Notes under the pieces: generated by a model | Databases searched by the model: none | The model's input: only the letters and a program-made list of their open reading frames with translations | What the model was told of the DNA's origin: nothing | Part shown: piece by piece, positions 1 through 6,837 of the stretch | Position numbering within the stretch: position 1 is the first letter of the stretch | Layout of the letters: every line of letters starts with the position of its first letter | Made by a program: the position numbers and the translations under genes | Assembly: GCA_965225715.1 (NCBI GenBank) | Contig: CBDDBK010000004.1 | Location: forward strand, 186,001-250,000 | DNA length: 64,000 bases | Source of the DNA: CBDDBK01 sp965225715 | GTDB taxonomy: Bacteria > Bacteroidota > Bacteroidia > Cytophagales > Flammeovirgaceae | Reading direction: 5' to 3'

Positions 1-90
1 TTCCAAATGATTAAAATATTAGGGCAATATAAATGCCACTTTTATCTAGGAAAGGAAACAGTTGTTTTCAAAATTGCTGACAGGTTTTAA
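1..90 (+). CDS. 3' end of an unidentified gene (truncated by window edge)
   Basis: Frame 1 is open from the window edge to a TAA at 88-90 and gives 29 residues ending IADRF. A rho-independent terminator begins inside the last codons, which supports a real gene end on the plus strand. The fragment is too short to assign to a family, and the gene would have to be read from upstream sequence. Confidence 0.45.
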   Translation, partial: FQMIKILGQYKCHFYLGKETVVFKIADRF

Positions 91-110
91 AAATCCTGTC
101 AGCTCTTTTT
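76..110 (+). terminator. Rho-independent terminator
   Basis: A perfect 9-bp inverted repeat GCTGACAGG / CCTGTCAGC (76-84 and 95-103) with a 10-nt loop is followed by TCTTTTT. It overlaps the stop codon of the gene entering from the left edge. It also separates that gene from the convergent superoxide dismutase gene. Confidence 0.85.
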
Positions 111-135
111 ATTGCTGTATAAAGCAATGGACTTT

Positions 136-870
136 CTAACTTATAAGATCATTTAAACGCTTTGAAACCGCTTCCCAATTAATTACATTCATAAAAGCAT
201 TAACATAATCACCTCTTTTATTTTGGTAGTTAAGATAATAAGCATGTTCCCAAACATCAATAACTAGTATAGGAATGCTTACCCATTGAGTTAAATTATG
301 ATGTTTTTCGGCTTGTAAAATCACCAGTTTATCAGCTGGTTTTTGATAAGCTAAAATACCCCAACCGGAACCTTCAACAGACTTGGAAGCTGAAAAAAAG
401 TACTTTTTAAAATTTTCAAAAGAACCAAAACTGTCATCTATATATTTATTCAGTTTTTTACTTCTTTTACCTTGATTTGGTCCCATAATATTCCAAAAAA
501 TAGTATGTAAAAAATGCCCTGAACCGTGAAAAGCTAATTCTCTTTCCCAATGCTTAATCAAGCTAAAGTCATTTGTCTCTATAGCTTCTTTGACCTTTTT
601 AGTCGCTTTATTTAAGCCTTTGACATAACCGTTATGATGCTTGTCATGATGAAGCCGCATAGTTTGTTCGTCTATATAAGGCTCTAAGGCTTTATAATCA
701 TAAGCTAAAGGCGGAAGAGTATATTCTCCGGCTGCATTCAAAGTAAATTCCTTTTGTAGACCATTGGTCTTTAAAATAGGATTAGCAAAAATTTCAGGCT
801 TAGCAGCTAAAGTACCTAAACCTGCTACTAAACTTGTTTTTAAAAAAGTTCTTTTATTCATAATGCTCAT
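136..870 (-). CDS. Exported Fe/Mn superoxide dismutase
   Basis: Converts superoxide to hydrogen peroxide and oxygen. All four metal ligands of the Fe/Mn family are visible: H74 in LHHDKHH, H122 in FLHTIFW, and D205 and H209 in IDVWEHAYY. About 50 residues precede the normal SOD start, including NKRTFLK followed by a hydrophobic stretch (residues 5-23). This looks like a twin-arginine signal with KR in place of RR, so the enzyme probably acts outside the cytoplasm. A second ATG at codon 4 (859-861) is an equally good start. Metal use cannot be settled from sequence: the residue four before H122 is Gly, as in Mn enzymes, while the second-sphere Gln of either class is not obvious and a His-rich AEKHHN segment lies nearby. 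No operon partner is seen. Confidence 0.93.
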   Translation of the reverse strand: MSIMNKRTFLKTSLVAGLGTLAAKPEIFANPILKTNGLQKEFTLNAAGEYTLPPLAYDYKALEPYIDEQTMRLHHDKHHNGYVKGLNKATKKVKEAIETNDFSLIKHWERELAFHGSGHFLHTIFWNIMGPNQGKRSKKLNKYIDDSFGSFENFKKYFFSASKSVEGSGWGILAYQKPADKLVILQAEKHHNLTQWVSIPILVIDVWEHAYYLNYQNKRGDYVNAFMNVINWEAVSKRLNDLIS

Positions 871-941
871 GATTAAATTTAACTATTTTAATATATAACT
901 CAAAATCATAAAAATGTAAAAAATAAATAATATAAAGTTCT

Positions 942-2450
942 TTAATATTTATGTTCTATCCAGTTTTGACGTTTCTTAATTTGGAATTGTTTTCGGAAAA
1001 AAGCATAAATTAAAATAAAAAATATAGGTGCAAAAACATTCGAGTAGGCTATTATGTCTTTAGTTGATTCTTCTATATCCTCTTTTATAGGACGAGCAGT
1101 TATAACTTTAGATCTCAAATTAATTAAACCACTATCATCAGCTAACCAGTCTATAGCGTTTAAGGCAAATGTTGGATTATCAGGTGCATATTGCTGTCTA
1201 CTTTCACCTTCTGTAGCAAACCTATCGTTGGCAACAAGGACAAGTCGTCCTGTAGAGTTTGGAAATAAATTTTCTACTGCTACAGCAAGAATCTGGTTAC
1301 TTTCTTGAAAATCATTTTCTTGCCATTCTTTTTGAACATCAATACTAGTTTCACTTTCTACAGTACCTGACTGTTCAGATGTATAAGCTAAAGGCATATA
1401 ATTAGTATTGCTGTCTATAGATGTTATTTCTATGGGATTGGCAAAGGGAAGGATAAGAGCTTCTAAATTTTCAGATATTGGGTTCTTTCCAAAATTTGAA
1501 ACAACAATAAAAAACGGGAAATTAATTTGACTATTAAAAGCAAAAGTTCCTTGCTGTTGGCGTACACTAACAGCAGCACATTTAGTATCAATAGCAAAAC
1601 GCTTTGTCATTTGAATACCTTTATTTGCCAACCAATCATGAATACCAATGTCATTTTTTGTTAGCAAACGCAATGTATTTAAATCACCTTTTACGCCACT
1701 ATATGCTAAAAAAATATTCCCATTTGTTTGGAGATAGTTATCTAATTTATTAAACTCTGTTTGCTTTAAAGTATCTATTGGGTCTATGATAATCAAAGCT
1801 TTATAATCAGATGGGATTTCTTGGCTTTCATCGATAGTATAATTTTCAACCGTATAAAATAAGGAAAGTTCTGTTTTCAAAGAAAGAGAATGGTCAATGG
1901 GTGGTTCTCCGTGACCTTGCAAAAAAGCAATTTTTGGTTTTTCAATGATAGAAACTTTTTTAATAGCTTTAGTTAAATTATATTCTAAACTGTTGTTTGG
2001 ATTAACAAAGGGTATAATTTCTTTTTGAGCCCCTTTTTCAATAACCAACCCTAGATAAACTTGTAGCTGATTGCGTTTATTTCTAGTACGAACATCCAAA
2101 ATAACTGGTCCAATACCTTCTTGTTGGGCTTCTTGTTGAATTTCTTCTTCTTCAGGATTAATAATTTTGTAAACAACTTGACCAGCTGAACGTTTTTCAT
2201 ATTCTACCAGCATATTTTGAATATCTGCACGATGAGATGCCAATCCTGGTGGAATTTCTTTGGAAAAATATGCCCTTATAGTAACAACTTCATCTAAGTT
2301 TTTTAGAATGGTACGGGTTGCATTACTCAAAGTATATCTTTGATCTGCAGTATAATCTATTCTAAAAAATAAAGATTGACTTATTAAATTTAAGACAATC
2401 AGGATAGTAAAAATAATACCTATTTGGATAAAAATTTTTTGTTTATTCAT
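942..2450 (-). CDS. GldG-like ABC-transporter auxiliary protein
   Basis: A 502-residue protein with an N-terminal membrane anchor (about residues 8-28), a large extracytoplasmic part containing AFLQGHGEPP, and a second membrane helix near the C-terminus followed by a basic tail. This is the plan of the ABC_transp_aux / GldG family, which in gliding Bacteroidota works with GldF and the ATPase GldA. No gldA or gldF is in the window. The DUF4340 protein at 21086-22048, a usual neighbour of GldG-type genes, is about 19 kb away, so the locus seems split here. The symbol gldG is withheld because the family also occurs in non-gliding species. Confidence 0.8.
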   Translation of the reverse strand: MNKQKIFIQIGIIFTILIVLNLISQSLFFRIDYTADQRYTLSNATRTILKNLDEVVTIRAYFSKEIPPGLASHRADIQNMLVEYEKRSAGQVVYKIINPEEEEIQQEAQQEGIGPVILDVRTRNKRNQLQVYLGLVIEKGAQKEIIPFVNPNNSLEYNLTKAIKKVSIIEKPKIAFLQGHGEPPIDHSLSLKTELSLFYTVENYTIDESQEIPSDYKALIIIDPIDTLKQTEFNKLDNYLQTNGNIFLAYSGVKGDLNTLRLLTKNDIGIHDWLANKGIQMTKRFAIDTKCAAVSVRQQQGTFAFNSQINFPFFIVVSNFGKNPISENLEALILPFANPIEITSIDSNTNYMPLAYTSEQSGTVESETSIDVQKEWQENDFQESNQILAVAVENLFPNSTGRLVLVANDRFATEGESRQQYAPDNPTFALNAIDWLADDSGLINLRSKVITARPIKEDIEESTKDIIAYSNVFAPIFFILIYAFFRKQFQIKKRQNWIEHKY

Positions 2451-2862
2451 TAAAATATAAAATATAGGTTAGAAAATAATTATGAACTATGAAGATTATA
2501 AGATTGAAAGTTAATTAATTAATCCATAAAATCTAAAATTATAAAAATTTGATTATTGTATTTTTTAGTTTTTTATAAGAATGATAAAGTCTTTAAAAAT
2601 CTGTAAATCAGTATTTTATTTTTTATAAAAGTCCAATAGTTTTCACTATTAGATTTTTAAAAGTGGACTCAATTTTCAAATTATCAAGCTAATTATTTTT
2701 GATATTTCGATAAAAATATGTTCTTTTTTCCATTGCCGCCAAGTTCAGATTTTGATCTTGATGAGTAACATTATCAATAGTTTTGTAATTTTTTAGTTTA
2801 GTTTTAATAATTTTTAATTTTTTGCTGAACTATTGAAATTATCAAATTACCCAATTATTATT
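2451..2862. other. Gene-free stretch with a possible decayed coding fragment
   Basis: This AT-rich gap between two minus-strand genes holds no complete gene. On the minus strand a 46-codon open stretch (2829 down to a stop at 2689) encodes a protein-like peptide containing NLNLAAMEKRTYFYRN and is locally richer in G and C (2730-2760). It has no start codon that I trust and may be the relic of a lost gene. The segment around 2608-2665 resembles 40771-40822 loosely. Confidence 0.3.
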
Positions 2863-3900
2863 TTAGTTTGTTAAAAAGTTAGAAATCAGGATAGCTGTTG
2901 TCATGAGGGTAAAACCAATGCCTATCATCCATTTGGTAGTATTAAAATGTTTATCGGTGTACTGTTTCATATCTTCAAAGCGTAAATTGGTTTGTTTTAT
3001 TTGTTCTTCGAAGCGTAAATTGGTTTGTTTTATTTGTTCTTCGAAGCGTAAATTGGTTTGTTTTATTTGTTCTTCGAAGCGTTTGTCTACGGCTTCAAAG
3101 TGTAAATTGGTTTGTTTTATTTGTTCTTCAAAGCGTTTATTTATGCTTTCAAAATTTTGTTTGATTAAATTATTTTGTTCTTCAAAGCGTTTATTTATGC
3201 TTTCAAAATTTTGTTTGATTAAATTATTTTGTTCTTCGAAGCGTTTGTCTACGGCTTCAAAGCGTAAATTGGTTTGTTTTATTTGTTCTTCAAAGCGTTT
3301 ATTTATGCTTTCAAAATTTTGTTTGATTAAATTATTTTGTTCTTCAAAGCGTTTGTCTACGGCTTCAAAGCGTAAATTGGTTTGTTTTATTTGTTCTTCG
3401 AAGCGTTTATTTATGCTTTCAAAATTTTGTTTGATTAAATTATTTTGTTCTTCAAAGCGTTTGTCTACGGCTTCAAAGCGTAAATTGGTTTGTTTTATTT
3501 GTTCTTCGAAGCGTTTATTTATGCTTTCAAAATTTTGTTTGATTAAATTATTTTGTTCTTCAAAGCGTTTGTCTACGGCTTCAAAGCGTAAATTGGTTTG
3601 TTTTATTTGTTCTTCGAAGCGTTTATTTATGCTTTCAAAATTTTGTTTGATTAAATTATTTTGTTCTTCAAAGCGTTTATCGGTATAATGCTTTATATCT
3701 TCGAAGCGTTTATTTGTAGATTCTATACTTTGCTTCATTAAAACTGTAAGGCTTTCAATGCGTTCTTCTACGCGCATAATACGTTCTAATAAAGTCCGGT
3801 CATAGCTCATTCCATTAAATTGAGGAGTCGAATTTTTAAAATGCTTTTTAATAACGTTAAGAACAACTTGTTCTAATTCTTTTTCAGATGTTATGGTCAT
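2863..3900 (-). CDS. Repetitive coiled-coil protein with C-terminal membrane anchor
   Basis: Function unknown. The 345 residues divide into a unique N-terminus (about 1-70), a long repeat region built from RFEEQNNLIKQ, NFESINK, RFEEQIKQTNL and RFEAVDK blocks of 11 and 7 residues, and a hydrophobic C-terminal helix (WMIGIGFTLMTTAILI) with almost nothing after it. The 11+7+11+7 layout gives 36 residues per unit, or 3.6 per turn, which fits a long helical coiled coil anchored by its tail. The three most C-terminal 11-residue blocks are consecutive. The DNA repeats are nearly perfect, so copy number probably changes by recombination or slippage. It stands alone between groESL and the GldG-like gene. 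A long open frame antisense to it is only the mirror of the repeat. Confidence 0.8.
   Translation of the reverse strand: MTITSEKELEQVVLNVIKKHFKNSTPQFNGMSYDRTLLERIMRVEERIESLTVLMKQSIESTNKRFEDIKHYTDKRFEEQNNLIKQNFESINKRFEEQIKQTNLRFEAVDKRFEEQNNLIKQNFESINKRFEEQIKQTNLRFEAVDKRFEEQNNLIKQNFESINKRFEEQIKQTNLRFEAVDKRFEEQNNLIKQNFESINKRFEEQIKQTNLRFEAVDKRFEEQNNLIKQNFESINKRFEEQNNLIKQNFESINKRFEEQIKQTNLHFEAVDKRFEEQIKQTNLRFEEQIKQTNLRFEEQIKQTNLRFEDMKQYTDKHFNTTKWMIGIGFTLMTTAILISNFLTN
2981..3673. repeat. Intragenic tandem repeats (33, 54 and 21 bp blocks; 108-bp unit)
   Basis: Three successive 33-bp copies begin at 2981, 3014 and 3047. Then come a 21-bp block, a variant 33-bp block and two adjacent 54-bp blocks (3134-3187, 3188-3241) plus a 21-bp block. 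Three full 108-bp units (33+54+21) follow at 3263-3370, 3371-3478 and 3479-3586, and a partial unit at 3587-3673. Blocks are all multiples of three, so changes in copy number keep the reading frame. Confidence 0.95.
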
Positions 3901-4290
3901 TTTATGAAAAGTTAAAAACGAATAATTTTAGGGTTCTCTGATATTTTTTTGGTTTCTTGCTAATTCCCAGCGATCCTCACTTTGGAAAATTAAATAAAAT
4001 AGTTATAATCAATTTATTACTAATATTTTGCATTGTTAATAGAAAAAATTCAAAATCCTAATAATCAAATGTATAGACTTTTTAAAAAATTTAAAGTAAG
4101 AATTGCTGGCCAAATCTCCTAAGAGCAATACTAAACAAAATGACTGGTACTAACAAGTATTATAATAAATTATTTATATGTGCCTCTATTTTTGTTTTTG
4201 AGTATTTTTTATGATCTAATAAATTGATTGTTGGTATTTTAATTTTCAAAGAGTTTTTAATCTTTCTAAAAGTTGTCAAACTTTGTTGTC
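3901..4290. other. Gene-free stretch
   Basis: AT-rich spacer between the start of the coiled-coil gene and the groEL terminator. I see no open frame of note, no RNA fold and no repeat that matches elsewhere in the window. The promoter of the coiled-coil gene should lie here, but no clear TAnnTTTG box is visible on the minus strand. Confidence 0.4.
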
Positions 4291-4332
4291 AAAAAAAAAC
4301 CCTTCTTCAGTTTATCTAACCGAGAAGGGTTT
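4291..4332 (-). terminator. Rho-independent terminator of groES-groEL
   Basis: A perfect 10-bp inverted repeat AAACCCTTCT / AGAAGGGTTT (4297-4306 and 4323-4332) closes a 16-nt loop. On the minus strand the hairpin is followed by an uninterrupted T run (complement of the A run at 4291-4299). It lies just downstream of the groEL stop. Confidence 0.92.
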
Positions 4333-4362
4333 CATATTATGAAAATATATTGCGGGAAGATT

Positions 4363-6015
4363 TTACATCATACCGCCCATACCTCCGGGCATACCTCCGG
4401 GCATACCTCCGGGCATACCAGCAGGAGCACCTTTTTCTTCTTCAGGTAAATCAAAAACAACTGCTTCAGTTGTTAATAATAAAGCAGCAATAGAAGCAGC
4501 ATTTTCTAAAGCTAAGCGCGTCACTTTTGTAGGATCTATAATACCTGCTCCTATTAAGTTTTTATAACTTTCGTCGTTTGCATCATAGCCATAGTCTCCT
4601 TTATTTTCTTTAACTTTTTGAACGATTACAGAAGCTTCTTTACCTGCATTTTCAACAATGATTCGTAGAGGTGCTTCTAAAGCCGAGTAAATAATTTCGA
4701 TACCAGTTGTTTGATCAGCGTTAGCACCTTTTAAATTTTTTAATGCTTCAACAGCACGGATAAAGGCAATTCCACCGCCAGCAACGACTCCTTCTTCAAC
4801 AGCAGCACGGGTTGCATGTAGGGCATCATCTACTCTATCTTTTTTCTCTTTCATTTCAACTTCTGTGGCAGCTCCAATATAAATGATAGCAACTCCACCT
4901 GAAAGCTTGGCTAAGCGTTCTTGAAGTTTTTCTTTATCATAATCAGAAGTTGTGTTTTCTATTTGCGCTTTTATTTGATTAACACGCTCTTTTATTGTTT
5001 CTGAACCACCTGCACCATTGATAATAGTTGTATTGTCTTTATCAATAAGGATTTTTTCGGCAGTACCTAAATATTCTAAGGTTGCATTTTCAAGCTTATA
5101 ACCTCTCTCTTCAGAAATAAGGGTACCATTAGTCAAAATAGCAATATCTTCTAGCATCGCTTTTCTACGATCTCCAAAGCCAGGTGCTTTAACAGCAACA
5201 ACTTTTAAGGCACCTCGTATTTTATTAACAACTAAAGTTGCTAAGGCTTCACCATCAACATCTTCAGCAATAATAACTAAACCTTTACCTGTTTGAGAAA
5301 CACTTTCCAAAACGGGTAATAGTTCCTTCATAGAGGATATTTTTTTGTCGTATATCAAAATATAAGGTGATTCTAATTCGGTGTGCATTTTTTCAGAATC
5401 AGTCACAAAATAGGGTGATAGGTATCCTCTATCAAATTGCATACCTTCTACAGTTTTGACTTCTGTTTCAGTACCTTTAGCTTCTTCAACAGTAATAACA
5501 CCATCTCTACCAACTTTATTCATAGCATTGGCTATCATTTTACCAATTTCATTATCGTTATTGGCTGATATGGTTGCTACTTGTTCTATTTCAGAAGATT
5601 CACCGATTTGTTTAGATTGGCTTTTTAAGTCATTAACAACTACTTTAACTGCTTGATCCACACCTCTTTTTAAATCCATTGGGTTAGCACCAGCGGCAAT
5701 ATTTTTTAACCCATTAGAAAAAATAGCTTGGGTAAGTACGGTTGCTGTTGTTGTACCATCTCCTGCTTTATCAGCAGTTTTTGAAGCTACTTCCTTGACT
5801 AATTGAGCACCCATATTTTGCATAGGCTCTTGTAGTTCAATTTCTTTAGCTACGCTCACACCATCTTTAGTAATTGAAGGTGCGCCAAATTTTTTGTCGA
5901 GAATGACATTTCTGCCTTTAGGTCCTAAAGTAACTTTAACAGCGCCTGCCAAAATATCAACACCTTCTTTAAGTTGATTTCTTGCTTGTATATCAAATGA
6001 AATATCTTTTGCCAT
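4363..6015 (-). CDS. groEL: Chaperonin GroEL (Hsp60)
   Basis: Large subunit of the cytoplasmic chaperonin; it folds proteins in an ATP-driven double ring with GroES. The 550 residues are full length and carry the ATP-binding DGTTTATVL segment, the GAGG-type turn before IAFIRAVEAL, and the typical Gly-Met tail, here GGMPGGMPGGMPGGMGGMM. It lies 56 bp downstream of groES in the same operon and ends at a strong terminator. No CIRCE element was found upstream of groES, so control may rest on a sigma factor or another repressor. Confidence 0.99.
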   Translation of the reverse strand: MAKDISFDIQARNQLKEGVDILAGAVKVTLGPKGRNVILDKKFGAPSITKDGVSVAKEIELQEPMQNMGAQLVKEVASKTADKAGDGTTTATVLTQAIFSNGLKNIAAGANPMDLKRGVDQAVKVVVNDLKSQSKQIGESSEIEQVATISANNDNEIGKMIANAMNKVGRDGVITVEEAKGTETEVKTVEGMQFDRGYLSPYFVTDSEKMHTELESPYILIYDKKISSMKELLPVLESVSQTGKGLVIIAEDVDGEALATLVVNKIRGALKVVAVKAPGFGDRRKAMLEDIAILTNGTLISEERGYKLENATLEYLGTAEKILIDKDNTTIINGAGGSETIKERVNQIKAQIENTTSDYDKEKLQERLAKLSGGVAIIYIGAATEVEMKEKKDRVDDALHATRAAVEEGVVAGGGIAFIRAVEALKNLKGANADQTTGIEIIYSALEAPLRIIVENAGKEASVIVQKVKENKGDYGYDANDESYKNLIGAGIIDPTKVTRLALENAASIAALLLTTEAVVFDLPEEEKGAPAGMPGGMPGGMPGGMGGMM

Positions 6016-6071
6016 TATTATTGAATTTTAATAATTATGAAATTAAAAAATAAATTAAATAAACAACTGAA

Positions 6072-6350
6072 TTAAACGATAGCTAAAATATCAGATTCTC
6101 GCATAATTAAATAGTCTGTACCTTCGATATTAATCTCTGTGCCGGAATATTTACCATAAAGCACAGTATCACTGACTTTAACAGTCAAAGGTTCATCTTT
6201 TTTACCAGGACCAACTGCAACTATAACCCCGCGTTGAGGTTTTTCTTTTGCTGTGTCAGGAATAATAATTCCGCTACTTGTACGCTCTTCAGCAGGAGAA
6301 GATTCTACTAAAACCCGATCTGCTAAGGGTTTGATATTCACTTTAGACAT
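6072..6350 (-). CDS. groES: Co-chaperonin GroES (Hsp10)
   Basis: The lid of the GroEL folding chamber. The 92 residues show the normal family order: IKPLADRVLVE at the start, a mobile loop (EERTSSGIIIPDTAKEK), GVIVAVGPG, and a closing DYLIMRESDILAIV. Length is typical. It is the first gene of the groES-groEL operon. The upstream region up to 6558 carries no recognisable heat-shock operator, and beyond it lies the relic of an IS1-family element. Confidence 0.98.
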   Translation of the reverse strand: MSKVNIKPLADRVLVESSPAEERTSSGIIIPDTAKEKPQRGVIVAVGPGKKDEPLTVKVSDTVLYGKYSGTEINIEGTDYLIMRESDILAIV

Positions 6351-6558
6351 AGTATATTAAAACTAAATTATGTTAAAATTGAAATAGTTATATGACTACC
6401 TAAATACAATCAGGTTCAGTCTTACTGGATCATCTGAAATACATTTTTTATGCCATTATAAAATTGACATACAAGGTGTCTTATTTTACTGACATTTTTA
6501 CCGATTTTTAATTGCTATGACTGATTTAATTTTTAATAAATAAGAAAATAATAGTGGA

Positions 6559-6813
6559 TTACAGTACAATGTGACCGCAGTTAAAACCCAAATAAAATAC
6601 TATTCTTTTTCTTTTGAGATAGGTTTTGGAGAGATAATTTTGCTTGTTCATTTTATTTATTCCATTTTTTCTTATATCTTTCCCATCATATTTGGGGCAT
6701 TTTAGGATTATTTCTATCGTCATTTTGTTTTAGTTGAGTCAAATAAATTTAACCATAAATGTCTCTTTATCAATTAAAAGTATTTTCTTAAGCCATGTTT
6801 TTACAACACCACC
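6559..6813 (-). pseudogene. Degraded IS1-family element, left end and insA relic
   Basis: Read on the minus strand, the relic starts at 6813 with GGTGGTGTTGTAAAAACATG, an IS1-type terminal repeat. About 75 bp of leader follow, then a short frame (ATG at 6723-6721, stop at 6559) whose product has the layout of the InsA zinc ribbon: ILKCPKYDGKDIRKNG followed by NKQNYLSKTYLKR. Of the expected Cys pairs only one Cys remains (CPKY and SKTY for CPxC and CKxC), so it is dead. No right end and no insB are seen. The terminal repeat lies 24 bp upstream of the methyltransferase start, so it may have supplied part of that gene's promoter region. Two further relics are at 30300-30516 and 45473-45665. Confidence 0.65.
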
Positions 6814-6837
6814 TAAACCTTTACTATCAATAAGAAA

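Noticed and set aside
2981..3079. Three 33-bp direct repeats, CRISPR-like in size
   Set aside because: There are no spacers between copies, they lie inside an open frame, and no cas genes are near.
2903..3688. 261-codon plus-strand frame antisense to the coiled-coil gene
   Set aside because: It is the mirror of the repeated DNA (repeated CSSKRL), with a Cys-rich product of no plausible fold. The minus-strand reading gives a regular coiled coil.
6351..6558. CIRCE heat-shock operator upstream of groES
   Set aside because: No TTAGCACTC / GAGTGCTAA inverted repeat is present in the upstream region.
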